Shown: positions 26,074-35,817, counted from the first letter of the stretch. The stretch: DNA of 64,000 nucleotides from JAMXLO01 sp963832895 (GCA_963832895.1 CAWHVQ010000004.1:124001-188000); one strand, 5' to 3'. The notes: generated by a model from the letters alone, not told the origin. Numbers and translations: made by a program.

Positions 26074-27100
26074 GGTCGCTGTCGTTCTGTTCAACCTGGG
26101 CGGACCGGATCGACCTGAGGCGATCAGGCCTTTTCTCGTCAATCTGTTCAGCGACCCCGCCATTCTCCGCGTTCCGTTCTTTGTCCGGCCGTTTCTTGCG
26201 CGCAGGATTGCCGCGGCGCGGCTGGCGCCAGCGCGTGCCAGCTACGCCGTGTTGGGGGGCCGCTCGCCGCTCCTCGAGCTGACCCGCGCACAGGCGGGCG
26301 CGCTCGAGGCCGAGATGACGGAGCTGGACGTGAAGTGTTTTATCGCAATGCGGTATTGGCATCCGCTCAGCGATGAGACCGCGCGGGCGGTGCGGGACTG
26401 GAAGCCTGATGAGGTCGTCCTGTTCCCGTTGTATCCGCAATATTCCAGCACAACGGCCGGCAGTTCGTTGACTGCATGGCGTGAGGCGGCCGCACGGGCC
26501 GGGCTGGTGGCAAACACGACGGTGCTGTGCTGCTATCCGACCGACGCAGGCTACATCGGTGCCACCGCCACCCTGGTGCGGCAGGCATGGAAGCAGGCGC
26601 GGACCAAGTTGGATGCATCGATCGGGTTGCGGGTCTTGTTCTCCGCCCACGGCCTGCCGGAGGCGATCGTGCAGGCCGGCGATCCCTACCAATGGCAGAT
26701 CGAGCAGACGGTTGCGGCTGTTCTGGCCGAGTGGCAGCGGGCGCCGGATTGGGTCATTTGCTACCAGTCCAGGGCAACGCCGCAGCGGTGGCTTGAGCCG
26801 AGTACCGAGCATGAGATCGAGCGGGCCGCCCGCGACAAGGTTGCGGTGCTGGTCGTGCCGATTGCCTTCGTATCGGAGCATTCGGAGACCCTTGTGGAAC
26901 TCGACGCCGACTATCGTGGTCTGGCCGAGCGGCTCGGTGTGCCCGGCTATTTTCGGGTTCCGACCCAGGGCGCGGATACCGCCTTCATCGCGGCGTTGGC
27001 GAAGCTGGTACGCCGAGCGCGCGCGCACGGGCCTGGTCTCTGCAGCCACGCTGGCGGGCGGTTTTGCCCGGCCGATCGCAAACTATGTCCGTTCCAATGA
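26063..27100 (+). CDS. hemH: Ferrochelatase
   Basis: A 345-residue enzyme inserting Fe2+ into protoporphyrin IX. VAVVLFNLGGPDRPEAIRPFL is the N-terminal signature, and LFSAHGLPEAIVQAGDPY carries the active-site histidine; VPIAFVSEHSETLVELD provides the conserved glutamate region. I chose GTG 26063, which has GGAG seven bases upstream and overlaps the hemE stop by 11 bases; ATG 26036 is a less likely alternative. No C-terminal [2Fe-2S] cysteine cluster of the mammalian type is evident. Confidence 0.93.
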   Translation: MRPRVAVVLFNLGGPDRPEAIRPFLVNLFSDPAILRVPFFVRPFLARRIAAARLAPARASYAVLGGRSPLLELTRAQAGALEAEMTELDVKCFIAMRYWHPLSDETARAVRDWKPDEVVLFPLYPQYSSTTAGSSLTAWREAAARAGLVANTTVLCCYPTDAGYIGATATLVRQAWKQARTKLDASIGLRVLFSAHGLPEAIVQAGDPYQWQIEQTVAAVLAEWQRAPDWVICYQSRATPQRWLEPSTEHEIERAARDKVAVLVVPIAFVSEHSETLVELDADYRGLAERLGVPGYFRVPTQGADTAFIAALAKLVRRARAHGPGLCSHAGGRFCPADRKLCPFQ

Positions 27101-27549
27101 CAATCGGATTCCTGACCGCTCTGTATCCCTGGACCAAGGCACTTCACATCATATCGGTGATCGCCTGGATGGCCGGGATGCTATACCTGCCGCGTCTCTA
27201 CGTGTACCACTGTGAGGTGAAGCCGGGTTCAGCGGAAAGCGAACGCTTCAAGGTTATGGAGCGGAGGCTGCTCAGGCAGATCACCAATCCGGCGATGATC
27301 GCGGCCTGGTGCTTCGGCGTGCTGTTGGTGCTGACACCGGGGATAATCAATTGGTCCGCCGGCTGGTGGCACGTGAAGCTCACCCTGGTGCTGTTGATGT
27401 CCGGGTTTCACGGCGCACTGTCGCGTTGGCGGCGGGACTTCCTGGAGGACCGCAACCGGCGGCCTCAGCGTTTCTACCGTATTGCCAACGAGGTGCCGAC
27501 CTTGCTGATGGTGGTCATCGTCGTGATGGTGATCGTCCGGCCGTTCTGA
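27085..27549 (+). CDS. hemJ: Protoporphyrinogen IX oxidase HemJ
   Basis: A 154-residue membrane protein of the HemJ family (formerly UPF0093), oxidising protoporphyrinogen IX to protoporphyrin IX. Four hydrophobic segments are evident. The conserved histidine lies in WTKALHIISVIAWMAGMLYLPRLYVYH, and a second conserved region is WHVKLTLVLLMSGFHG. ATG 27097 overlaps the hemH stop (ATGA) and is an alternative start. Position between hemH and rho is the usual alphaproteobacterial order. Confidence 0.93.
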   Translation: MSVPMTIGFLTALYPWTKALHIISVIAWMAGMLYLPRLYVYHCEVKPGSAESERFKVMERRLLRQITNPAMIAAWCFGVLLVLTPGIINWSAGWWHVKLTLVLLMSGFHGALSRWRRDFLEDRNRRPQRFYRIANEVPTLLMVVIVVMVIVRPF

Positions 27550-27778
27550 CAACGCCGGACAGGAAACCCTTGACTTTCCCTGTAGTTCATCCCACGTGCC
27601 GGTTGACGGGGGGCGGCCGTACCGCCTAGATTCGGGTCTCCCTCCGCAAGGTGTCGGCCAACCGCCGCCTGAAAAATCTCCCACCAGACGGGACCGAACC
27701 TGCCCATCCCAGACGATGGTCGGCAACGATATACCGGGCATTCTGCCCCTGTCCCGCATCATTAATCGGACTACGTCC

Positions 27779-29053
27779 ATGCATCTTGCCGAACTCAAGG
27801 CCAAATCCCCCTCCGACCTGCTCAGTTACGCCGAATCGCTGCAGATTGAGAACGCATCGTCCCTGCGCAAGCAGGACATGATGTTCGCGATCCTGAAGAA
27901 CCTGGCCGAGAACGACCAGGCCATCCATGGCGAAGGCACATTGGAAATCTTACCCGACGGCTTCGGGTTCTTGCGCAGCCCGGAGGCCAACTACCTGCCC
28001 GGCCCGGATGACATCTATGTGAGTCCCAGCCAGGTGCGCCGCTTCGGCCTGCGGACCGGCGATTCTGTCGAGGGGCAGATTCGGGCGCCCAAGGATGGCG
28101 AACGCTATTTCGCGCTGCTCAAGGTCAACACCATCAATTTCGAACCGCCGGAATCCGTGCGGCACAGGATCAACTTCGACAACCTGACCCCGCTGTATCC
28201 GGATGAGCGGCTGAAGATGGAGGTGGAGAACTTCCAATCGGTCGCGAAGGGTCCGAGCAAGGACTACACGCCCCGAGTGATCGATCTGATCGCGCCGATC
28301 GGCAAGGGGCAGCGCGCCCTGATCGTCTCGCCGCCGCGAACCGGCAAGACCGTGATGCTGCAGAATATCGCCACCGCGATCGCCGCCAACCATCCCGAGG
28401 TATTCCTCATCGTGCTGCTGATCGATGAGCGGCCCGAGGAAGTTACCGACATGGCGCGCTCGGTGAAGGGCGAGGTGATCAGTTCCACCTTCGATGAGCC
28501 GGCAACGCGGCACGTGCAGGTGACCGAAATGGTGATCGAGAAGGCCAAGCGGCTCGTCGAGCACCGGCGCGACGTGGTCATTCTGCTGGATTCAATCACC
28601 CGCCTTGCGCGGGCCTACAACACGGTGGTGCCGAGCTCCGGCAAGGTGCTGACCGGCGGCGTGGATGCCAATGCGCTGCAACGACCGAAGCGCTTCTTTG
28701 GCGCGGCGCGCAACATCGAGGAAGGCGGGTCGCTGACCATCATCGCAACCGCGCTGATCGACACAGGCAGCCGGATGGACGAGGTGATTTTCGAGGAGTT
28801 CAAGGGCACCGGCAATTCGGAAATCATCCTTGACCGCAAGCTGTCCGACAAGAGGACGTTCCCGGCGATCGACATCACCAAGTCGGGCACGCGCAAGGAA
28901 GAGCTGCTGGTCGAGAAGAGCACGCTGTCGAAGATGTGGGTGCTACGGCGGATACTGAACCCGATGGGGACGGTCGATGCGATGGAGTTCCTGCTTGACA
29001 AGCTGAAGTACAGCAAGACCAACAACGACTTCTTCGATGCGATGAATACCTGA
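27779..29053 (+). CDS. rho: Transcription termination factor Rho
   Basis: A 424-residue hexameric RNA helicase that terminates transcription. N-terminal MHLAELKAKSPSDLLSYAE is the Rho N domain; the cold-shock-like RNA-binding domain follows (GFGFLRSPEANYLPGPDDIYVS). Walker A is SPPRTGKTVMLQ and Walker B lies in VVILLDSITRLARAYN. The frame is open upstream to 27596, but ATG 27779 is where homology starts. The 229-bp gap after hemJ is long enough for a leader with Rho autoregulation, which is known in other bacteria but not visible here. Confidence 0.97.
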   Translation: MHLAELKAKSPSDLLSYAESLQIENASSLRKQDMMFAILKNLAENDQAIHGEGTLEILPDGFGFLRSPEANYLPGPDDIYVSPSQVRRFGLRTGDSVEGQIRAPKDGERYFALLKVNTINFEPPESVRHRINFDNLTPLYPDERLKMEVENFQSVAKGPSKDYTPRVIDLIAPIGKGQRALIVSPPRTGKTVMLQNIATAIAANHPEVFLIVLLIDERPEEVTDMARSVKGEVISSTFDEPATRHVQVTEMVIEKAKRLVEHRRDVVILLDSITRLARAYNTVVPSSGKVLTGGVDANALQRPKRFFGAARNIEEGGSLTIIATALIDTGSRMDEVIFEEFKGTGNSEIILDRKLSDKRTFPAIDITKSGTRKEELLVEKSTLSKMWVLRRILNPMGTVDAMEFLLDKLKYSKTNNDFFDAMNT

Positions 29054-29173
29054 GATCTCTCCGAAACGGTCAGCAGCCTCATCCTAACGATATGATTGCA
29101 AAACGGGATATTCGCTCCTAGTATCGAAACGAAGTCTGCAATCACGCGGACGTTTGGTTCGATCGGATACGCG

Positions 29174-29572
29174 ATGAAGCGACTTGCTCCCGGGTTGTTC
29201 GGCTCACTTTTGCTCGCCGCGATCGCCGTGGCACCTGCGGCCAGTCTCAGGGCAGCGGGACTTTACGACGGGACCTACCATGGCACGCTTACGGGGGCTG
29301 GTTCGAACGCCATGCCCTGCGCCAAGCAAGCGCCCGTCCAGATCACCGTGACCGACAATAAGCTTGAGTATGTTCACATGGGTCACGCGACGATCTCTGC
29401 CGCTGTAGGGGCTGACGGTTCGTTCAGCGGCTCCGGCCAGAACAGCTACGCCGGCAATCGAACCGGTGTGTTGGTGCAGACCCTCGACGGGAAGATTTCC
29501 GCTGGGGCAATCAAGGCTCAGACGAAGGTCGGCAACTCCTGCACGTACAATCTGGAACTCAAGAAGTTCTAG
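29174..29572 (+). CDS. Small secreted protein of unknown function
   Basis: A 132-residue protein starting at ATG 29174. A Sec-type signal peptide (basic MKR, hydrophobic to about residue 22, AASLRA) precedes a Gly/Ser/Thr-rich mature part with two cysteines (MPCAKQ and NSCTYN) that may form a disulfide. The pattern YDGTYHGTLTGAG...VTDNKLEYVHMG resembles small periplasmic beta-rich proteins common in Alphaproteobacteria. It has no operon partner: rho lies 120 bp upstream on the same strand and a convergent gene follows. No function assigned. Confidence 0.7.
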   Translation: MKRLAPGLFGSLLLAAIAVAPAASLRAAGLYDGTYHGTLTGAGSNAMPCAKQAPVQITVTDNKLEYVHMGHATISAAVGADGSFSGSGQNSYAGNRTGVLVQTLDGKISAGAIKAQTKVGNSCTYNLELKKF

Positions 29573-29600
29573 ATAAAGGCTTGGCCCTCTCGGTTGTCTT

Positions 29601-29619
29601 GGCCGGCCTTGCGCCGGCC
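29601..29619. terminator. Possible bidirectional hairpin
   Basis: GGCCGGC and GCCGGCC (29601-29607 and 29613-29619) form a 7-bp GC stem with a five-base loop, between the convergent stops at 29572 and 29645. No T tract follows, so intrinsic termination is uncertain. Confidence 0.35.
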
Positions 29620-29644
29620 ATCCACATGTGGCCGGACGTGTTGC

Positions 29645-30799
29645 TTACTTCGCTACCCCCCTGAGAGAGGCCGGCTGCCCTGGCAACGCCATGGTCCCCG
29701 CCGCCACCAGCCTGCCGCCCGCGATGCGGAAAATCTGCAAATTCCGGTCGATGTAATTGCCGATATAGACGTATTCGCTGTTGGGGCTGAACGCGACGCC
29801 CTCCGGCAGCGCGCCGATCGGCGCCTTGGCGGTCACCGTCAGCCTGCCGTCGGACCCGACCGACATCAGTGCGGCGTGGCCGCCCGGGGTGTGGTTCCAC
29901 GCACCGGCGGGCGCGCCCGAGCCTTCGATCAACGGTGTCACCGCCCACTTGCCGTTCGGCGATATCGCGAAGCCCTCGGCGCCAGTGCCGGGCGCCGTGA
30001 TTGCAACCACATGCGGATGCTCACCCGATGTGTCGATGCTGACCTCAGCGTCCGCATTGATGCCATGCGCACCAGTATGCGACGACACCGCATATCGGCC
30101 GTCCGGCGTTATGTCGATGTTGTACGGACCGAACGCCGACGGAATGTCCAGCGTCTTGTCGTAGGTCACCTTGGTGCCGTCGATGGCCAGCACACCGACC
30201 TTGTTCATCAGGTTCAAGCAGACGAATGCGCGTCTGGCGTCTGGCGTGATGACCACGGCAGCGGCCTCCTGCTCCATCGGCACCTCGCCCACCGGCTTCA
30301 CCGTCATGCCCTGGATCGACACCACCGACACGCTCTTGCCCGCGCGATTGGCGATCAGCGCGAGATCGCCCTTCCTCGAGATCGACAACCCCGACGGCAT
30401 CTTGCCGACCGTGACCGTGTCGATCAGCTTCGGCGGATTGGCGGTGAGATCGATGACGAACAGCTTGTCGTCCGGGACGGTCTTCCAGGCCGTTCCGTCC
30501 TGGACGTTCACCACCGAGTTCGCCACCAGGCCAAGCCTGCCGTCCGGTGTGATCTGCAGATTGGTCGGCGGACCGAGCAGCGAATTCATCAACGGCAGGC
30601 TGGCACGGATCCGCGGCTTCGCGGGATTGGAAACGTCCATCACCAGGACGGCGTCCTTATCGGGTGGGCCGTTCACCTGCCCGTTGGCCCCGAAGCTGAC
30701 CTTGTTGTCGAGGCCGATCAGGATGTCGTTGGTACCGGCCACAGCAGTCTGGCCTGCCGACAATGCCAGGCAGGTGACCAGCGCGGTGCGCAGTGTCAT
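29645..30799 (-). CDS. Exported YncE-like beta-propeller protein
   Basis: A 384-residue protein with a signal peptide (LVTCLALSAGQTAVA) and repeated blades of the type LQITPDGRLGLVANS, SISRKGDLALIANR, VVITPDARRAFVCLN, DITPDGRYAVSSH, AISPNGKWAVTPL and AFSPNSEYVYIGN. This is the seven-bladed propeller of the YncE / lactonase-like families. No catalytic residues can be identified, so binding or lactonase-like activity remain open. It lies 19 bases after the SDR gene on the same strand and may be cotranscribed. Confidence 0.82.
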   Translation of the reverse strand: MTLRTALVTCLALSAGQTAVAGTNDILIGLDNKVSFGANGQVNGPPDKDAVLVMDVSNPAKPRIRASLPLMNSLLGPPTNLQITPDGRLGLVANSVVNVQDGTAWKTVPDDKLFVIDLTANPPKLIDTVTVGKMPSGLSISRKGDLALIANRAGKSVSVVSIQGMTVKPVGEVPMEQEAAAVVITPDARRAFVCLNLMNKVGVLAIDGTKVTYDKTLDIPSAFGPYNIDITPDGRYAVSSHTGAHGINADAEVSIDTSGEHPHVVAITAPGTGAEGFAISPNGKWAVTPLIEGSGAPAGAWNHTPGGHAALMSVGSDGRLTVTAKAPIGALPEGVAFSPNSEYVYIGNYIDRNLQIFRIAGGRLVAAGTMALPGQPASLRGVAK

Positions 30800-30818
30800 G
30801 GCGTTTCCCCGTGTTTGT

Positions 30819-31553
30819 TCAGACCCGTTGGCCGCCGTCGATATGGATCTCCGACCCGGAAATATAGCTCCCGGAATCCGAGCACAGGAACAGCAGCAGC
30901 CCGGCCACGTCCTTGGGTTTGCCCAGCCGGCGCAAGGAGATGTCCCGCTCGACGATGGCCTCCGTCCCGGGCGACAGGATGCCGGTGTCGATCTCGCCCG
31001 GCGACACTGCGTTCACCCGTACGCCGGCGCGTCCGAAATCCGCCGCCAGCTCGCGGGTCAGCGCCCACAATGCCGCCTTCGAGGCGGCATACGCCGCGGA
31101 GGCGAACGGATGCACCCGCGAGCCCACAATGGAGGTCATGTTCACCACCGTCCCCCGTGCCGCCTCGAGCGGGCCACGAAGGCCCTGGACCAGCGCTACA
31201 CAGGCGAACAGGTTGACGTTGAAGATGTGCAGCCAGTCGGCGTGGGCCATCTCCAGAGCGCCGATCTTCCCGCCATCCTGCCGCTTCGGTGAGACCGCCG
31301 CGTTGTTGATCAGCGCGTCCAGGCCGTCGCCGACGATGTCGTGCAGCCGAGGCATCTCGGCCACCACGCGCGCGATATCGGCCAGGTCGAGCTGGATGTG
31401 GTTCTTCGTCCCATCCCAAGGGCAGCGGGGATCGAACGGATGGCGCGAGATGGTCAGCACCCGCCATCCCGCGTCGCTGAACGTCTTGACCGTGGCGTGT
31501 CCGATCCCGCGGCTCGCCCCGGTCAGCAGAAGAACACGCTGTCGCTCAGCCAT
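30819..31553 (-). CDS. SDR-family oxidoreductase
   Basis: A 244-residue classical short-chain dehydrogenase. The cofactor motif is TGASRGIG (about residues 11-18), followed by INNAAVS, the catalytic serine in VNMTSIVGS and the intact YAASK. Cofactor choice and substrate are unknown; the arginine in GASRG and following residues are compatible with NADPH. The C-terminal EIHIDGGQRV is typical. Start ATG 31553. Divergent from ahcY with a 109-bp intergenic region that holds an AT-rich imperfect palindrome. Confidence 0.87.
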   Translation of the reverse strand: MAERQRVLLLTGASRGIGHATVKTFSDAGWRVLTISRHPFDPRCPWDGTKNHIQLDLADIARVVAEMPRLHDIVGDGLDALINNAAVSPKRQDGGKIGALEMAHADWLHIFNVNLFACVALVQGLRGPLEAARGTVVNMTSIVGSRVHPFASAAYAASKAALWALTRELAADFGRAGVRVNAVSPGEIDTGILSPGTEAIVERDISLRRLGKPKDVAGLLLFLCSDSGSYISGSEIHIDGGQRV

Positions 31554-31610
31554 CGGTCCACCCTTCTCAATTGTTTATCGGCCTCAGGCAGCTCGCCCGA
31601 CGATTGCCAA

Positions 31611-31632
31611 ACATGCAGATATCTTTATATAG
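31611..31632 (+). promoter_or_regulatory. AT-rich imperfect palindrome upstream of ahcY (possible methyl-cycle operator)
   Basis: The sequence around 31611-31632 is centred on GATATC, with TATCTTTATAT on its right arm and a weaker left arm. It lies 31 bases before the ahcY start in an otherwise GC-rich gap. ArsR-type SahR regulators of the methionine/SAH cycle are known to act upstream of ahcY in Proteobacteria; I recall their alphaproteobacterial sites as similar AT-rich palindromes but cannot verify that. Confidence 0.3.
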
Positions 31633-31662
31633 CGCCGCCGACCCAGGCAGGAGTGAACCGAC

Positions 31663-32959
31663 ATGGCGACGCAGGACTTCAAAGTGAAGGACATCTCTCT
31701 CGCCGACTGGGGTCGCAAGGAAATCGCCATGGCCGAGGACGAAATGCCCGGCCTGATGGCCACCCGAGCGGAATATGGCGCGTCCAAGCCGCTAAAGGAC
31801 GCCCGGATCGTCGGCTGCCTGCACATGACAGTGCAGACGGCGGTGCTGATCGAGACCCTCCAGGCGCTCGGCGCCACCGTGCGGTGGTCGTCCTGCAACA
31901 TCTTTTCCACTCAGGATCATGCCGCGGCGGCCGTGGCCGCGGCCGGCGTTCCCGTGTTCGCCTGGAAGGGCATGAGCGACGACGAGTTCTGGTGGTGCAT
32001 CGAACAGACGGTGCGCGGCCCGGACGGCTGGACGCCGAACATGATCCTCGACGACGGCGGCGACCTGACGCTGCTGATGCACCAGAAGCACCCCGAGATG
32101 CTGAAGGATGTTCGAGGGATCTCCGAAGAGACCACCACCGGCGTCCACCGCCTGCGCGACATGGCGCGCGACGGCAAGCTGCTGACGCCGGCGATCAACG
32201 TCAACGACAGCGTGACGAAGTCGAAGTTCGATAACCTGTATGGCTGCCGCGAGTCGCTGGTGGACGGCATCCGCCGCGGCACCGATGTGATGATGGCCGG
32301 TAAGGTGGCGGTGGTGAACGGCTTCGGCGACGTGGGCAAGGGTTCGGCGGCCTCGCTGCGTAATGCAGGCTGCCGCGTGATGGTAACCGAGGTCGATCCG
32401 ATCTGCGCCCTGCAGGCGGCGATGGAGGGTTATCAGGTCACCACGATGAATGATGCCGCGCCGATCGGCGACATCTTCGTCACCGCCACCGGCAACGTCG
32501 ACGTCATCACGGCGGACCACATGCGGGCGATGAAACATCGCGCTGTGGTCTGCAACATTGGCCACTTCAACTCTGAGATCCAGATCGAGTCGCTGCGCAA
32601 CTACAAGTGGGAAAACGTCAAGCCGCAGGTGGACGAGGTGGTATTCCCCGACGGCAAGCGGCTGATCGTGCTGAGCGAGGGACGACTGGTCAATCTGGGC
32701 AATGCCACGGGTCATCCGAGCTTCGTGATGAGTGCCAGCTTCACCAACCAGGTGCTGGCGCAGATCGAACTGTTCACCGCGGCCGCCGGCCGGTACGAGC
32801 GGCAGGTGTATACACTGCCGAAGGCGCTGGACGAGAAGGTGGCGGCACTGCACCTGGCGAAGGTCGGCGCCAAGCTGACCAGACTGACGCCGGAGCAGGC
32901 GGAGTATATCGGTGTGCCCGCGTCAGGGCCGTTCAAGCACGATCTCTATCGGGTACTAG
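31663..32959 (+). CDS. ahcY: Adenosylhomocysteinase, with an apparent one-base insertion before its stop
   Basis: The enzyme hydrolyses S-adenosylhomocysteine to adenosine and homocysteine, closing the methyl cycle. NAD-binding GFGDVGKGSAASL and the substrate regions HMTVQTAVL, CNIFSTQDHAAAA and NVNDSVTKSKFDNLYG are all intact. The family ends in KxDxYRY. Here, after DLYR, the GGG at 32951-32953 appears to hold one base too many; removing one G gives DLYRY and a TAG at 32957-32959, about 431 residues. As sequenced, the frame instead runs to 33546 across the start of the next gene, adding some 195 unrelated residues. AGGAG precedes ATG 31663. An essential gene like this argues for a sequencing or assembly error. 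Confidence 0.92.
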
Positions 32960-33067
32960 GATCGAGCGGCGCAGCGGCGGATCGGGCGCAACGTACCGGT
33001 TGTGTCCCGTTCCGTTGCTGCCTAGCATCCAGCCGCGACAGGGGCACTGGGACAAAGGCGAACCACA

Positions 33068-34861
33068 ATGAACGAACGAGACCTGCACGGCCTGATCGAG
33101 GAAGTCCGGCACGGCAGGCTGTCGCGGCGTGCCTTCACCCGCGCCATGATCGCGCTCGGCCTCACGGCGCCCTTGGCCACGCAGATGCTGGCGTTTTCCG
33201 GCGTGGCCGTAGCGGCGGAACAGCCGGCATACAAACCGACCAAGGCGGGCGGCGGCGGACCGCTGAAGGTGCTGTGGTGGCAGGGGCCGACCCTGCTGAA
33301 CCCGCACTTCGCCGTCGGCACCAAGGACCAGGACGCCTCGCGCATCTTCTACGAGCCGCTGGCCGGATGGAATGCCGACGGCAGCCTGGCCCCGGTGCTG
33401 GCCGCGGAAATACCGACCGTGGAGAACGGCGGCTTGTCCGAGGAAGGCACTTCGGTCATCTGGAAGCTGAAGCAGGGTGTGAAGTGGCACGATGGTCAGC
33501 CCTTCACCGCCGACGATTGCGTGTTCAACTGGGAATATGCGGCTGATCCCGCGACCGCGGCGACGACGATCGGCTCTTATCAGGACATTAAGGTCACCAA
33601 GGTGGATGACCACACGATCCGCGTCGAATTCAAGAAGGCGACGCCGTTCTGGGCTGATGCCTTCGTCGGCGTCAACGGCATGATCATCCCCAAGCACCTG
33701 TTCGAACCTTACAAAGGTGCAAAGTCGCGCGAGGCGCCGGCGAACCTGGCCCCGGTGGGCACCGGCGCATACCTGTACGTCGACTTCAAGCCGGGCGATC
33801 TGGTGCAGGGCAAGCTCAACTCAAATTACCACATGCCGAACCGGCCCTATTTCGACACTATCGAGATGAAGGGCGGCGGTGACGCGGTGTCGGCGGCCCG
33901 CGCCGTGCTGCAGACCGGCGAGTACGACTTCGCCTGGAACATGCAGGTGGAAGACGAGATTCTCAAGCGGCTCGAGGCAAGCGGCAAGGGGCGTGTCGAA
34001 ATCCTGCCGGGCGGTAGCATCGAACACATCCAGCTCAACAACACCGATCCGTGGCACGACGTCGACGGCGAACGCTCGAGCATCAAGTCGAAGCACCCGT
34101 ACCTGACCGATCCGGCGGTGCGCGACGCCTTCAACCTGCTGGTCGATCGCGCGTCGGTGCACAAGTTCATCTACGGCCGTACCGGTGTCGATACGGCAAA
34201 CTACGTGAACGGGCCTGACAAGTTTGTCTCGAAGAACACCCATTACGAGTTTGCCGTCGACCGGGCGATCAAGCTGCTGGATGGCGCCGGCTGGAAGCCC
34301 GGTGCCGATGGCGTGCGAGAGAAGAATGGCGTGAAACTGCACGCGGTCTATCAGACCTCGATCAACGCGCCCCGTCAGAAGACCCAGGAGATCGTCAAGC
34401 AAGCCTGTCAGAAGGCCGGCATCTCGGTGGAGATCAAGTCGGTCACCGCTTCGGTGTTCTTCTCGTCGGATGTGGCAAACCCCGATACCTATCCGCACTT
34501 CGTGGCCGACCTCCAGATGTACACCACGACGATGACCCAGCCTGACCCCGGCGTGTTCATGCGCCAATTCCTGTCGGCGGAAGTGGCGAGCAAGGCGAAC
34601 AAGTTCCAGGGCCGCAACATCACCCGCTGGCAGAACGCCGACTACGACAAGCTGTTCCAGCAGAGCGACGTCGAGCTCAATCCGGTGAAGCGGGCCGAGT
34701 TGTTCATTGCCATGAACGACCTGGTGATCAAGAACGTCGTGGTCATCCCGGTCGTGACCCGCCCCGCCGTTGTAGCCATGGGCAAGAACCTGCACGCTCC
34801 ATTGAGTGGCTGGGACAGCAATCTCTATGCAGTGCAGGACTGGTACCGGGACGCGACTTGA
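33068..34861 (+). CDS. ABC transporter substrate-binding protein, peptide/nickel (SBP_bac_5) family
   Basis: A 597-residue periplasmic binding protein. SRRAFTRAMIALGLTAPLA is a twin-arginine-type export signal, so the protein may fold before export. The family region SEEGTSVIWKLKQGVKWHDGQPFTADDCVF is present. It would deliver an oligopeptide, nickel chelate or other solute to the permeases encoded next. Four transporter genes follow with overlaps or gaps of a few bases, forming one operon. Ligand unknown. Confidence 0.9.
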   Translation: MNERDLHGLIEEVRHGRLSRRAFTRAMIALGLTAPLATQMLAFSGVAVAAEQPAYKPTKAGGGGPLKVLWWQGPTLLNPHFAVGTKDQDASRIFYEPLAGWNADGSLAPVLAAEIPTVENGGLSEEGTSVIWKLKQGVKWHDGQPFTADDCVFNWEYAADPATAATTIGSYQDIKVTKVDDHTIRVEFKKATPFWADAFVGVNGMIIPKHLFEPYKGAKSREAPANLAPVGTGAYLYVDFKPGDLVQGKLNSNYHMPNRPYFDTIEMKGGGDAVSAARAVLQTGEYDFAWNMQVEDEILKRLEASGKGRVEILPGGSIEHIQLNNTDPWHDVDGERSSIKSKHPYLTDPAVRDAFNLLVDRASVHKFIYGRTGVDTANYVNGPDKFVSKNTHYEFAVDRAIKLLDGAGWKPGADGVREKNGVKLHAVYQTSINAPRQKTQEIVKQACQKAGISVEIKSVTASVFFSSDVANPDTYPHFVADLQMYTTTMTQPDPGVFMRQFLSAEVASKANKFQGRNITRWQNADYDKLFQQSDVELNPVKRAELFIAMNDLVIKNVVVIPVVTRPAVVAMGKNLHAPLSGWDSNLYAVQDWYRDAT

Positions 34862-35817
34862 GCCGGTACCTCATCCGACGCCTTTTGATCGCCATACCCA
34901 GTCTGCTCGGCATCAGCGTCGTGCTGTTCACCATCCTGGCGCTCGCGCCAGGCGATCCGTTCAGTGAGCTTGCAACCAACCCGGCCATCCCGCCATCGGT
35001 GCAGGCGGCCCTGCGCGCCAAGTTCGGCCTGGATGATCCTATCCCGGTGCGCTATCTGCACTGGCTGAGCGCGATGCTCCACGGTGACTGGGGCTTCTCG
35101 TTCGTCAGTCGCGTCAACGTCGACACGCTGATCCTGCAGCGCCTGCCGACGACGCTTGGCGTGATCGGCGCGTCGCAGATCCTGGCGCTGCTGATCGCGC
35201 TGCCGGTGGGCGTCTTTGCCGCGACGCGGCCCTATTCAATCTTCGACCAGATCGCCAGCACGTTCGCCTTGGTCGGATTCTCGTTGCCGACCTTCTTCAC
35301 GGGCATCGTGCTCATCCTGCTGTTCAGCGTGGAGCTCAACTGGCTGCCATTCGTGTTCAACTCCGACGTTCAGGCGACCGGCCTCGCCTGGTGGTGGGCG
35401 GAGATGAAGCAATCGATCATGCCAATCGTTGTGCTCGGGCTGTTCCAGGGCGCCACCTGGACACGCTTCGTGCGCTCCGCCGTGCTCGACGTGATCCGGA
35501 TGGATTACGTCACCACCGCGCGCGCCAAAGGATTGCCCGAGAGCGGCGTGGTGCTCAAGCACATCGTGCGCAATGCATTGATCCCGGTCGTTACGCTGAT
35601 CGCCCTGCAGATGCCGAGCGTGTTCGGCGGCGCTATCGTGACCGAGCAGATCTTCCGGGTGCCTGGTGTCGGCTCCCTGCTGATCAGTGCAATCCTTGCC
35701 AATGACACGCCGGTGATCATGGCGGTGACGTTTGTCTTCGCCTGCCTGGTCATCCTGTTCAACCTGATCGCGGACCTGCTGTATGGCTGGCTCGACCCAC
35801 GCATCTCCTACCGTTGA
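34858..35817 (+). CDS. ABC transporter permease, DppB/OppB type
   Basis: A 319-residue inner-membrane permease with about six helices. The start is TTG 34858, overlapping the previous stop (TTGA), and MSRYLIRRLLIAIPSLLGISVVLF is the typical first helix of DppB-type subunits. The EAA loop contacting the ATPases is DVIRMDYVTTARAKGLPES. It pairs with the DppC-type subunit. Family placement is clear; solute unknown. Confidence 0.92.
   Translation: MSRYLIRRLLIAIPSLLGISVVLFTILALAPGDPFSELATNPAIPPSVQAALRAKFGLDDPIPVRYLHWLSAMLHGDWGFSFVSRVNVDTLILQRLPTTLGVIGASQILALLIALPVGVFAATRPYSIFDQIASTFALVGFSLPTFFTGIVLILLFSVELNWLPFVFNSDVQATGLAWWWAEMKQSIMPIVVLGLFQGATWTRFVRSAVLDVIRMDYVTTARAKGLPESGVVLKHIVRNALIPVVTLIALQMPSVFGGAIVTEQIFRVPGVGSLLISAILANDTPVIMAVTFVFACLVILFNLIADLLYGWLDPRISYR

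Noticed and set aside
32960..33546. A natural C-terminal extension domain on AhcY
   Set aside because: The extra residues have no domain character, overlap the binding-protein gene and disappear if one G is removed at 32951-32953.
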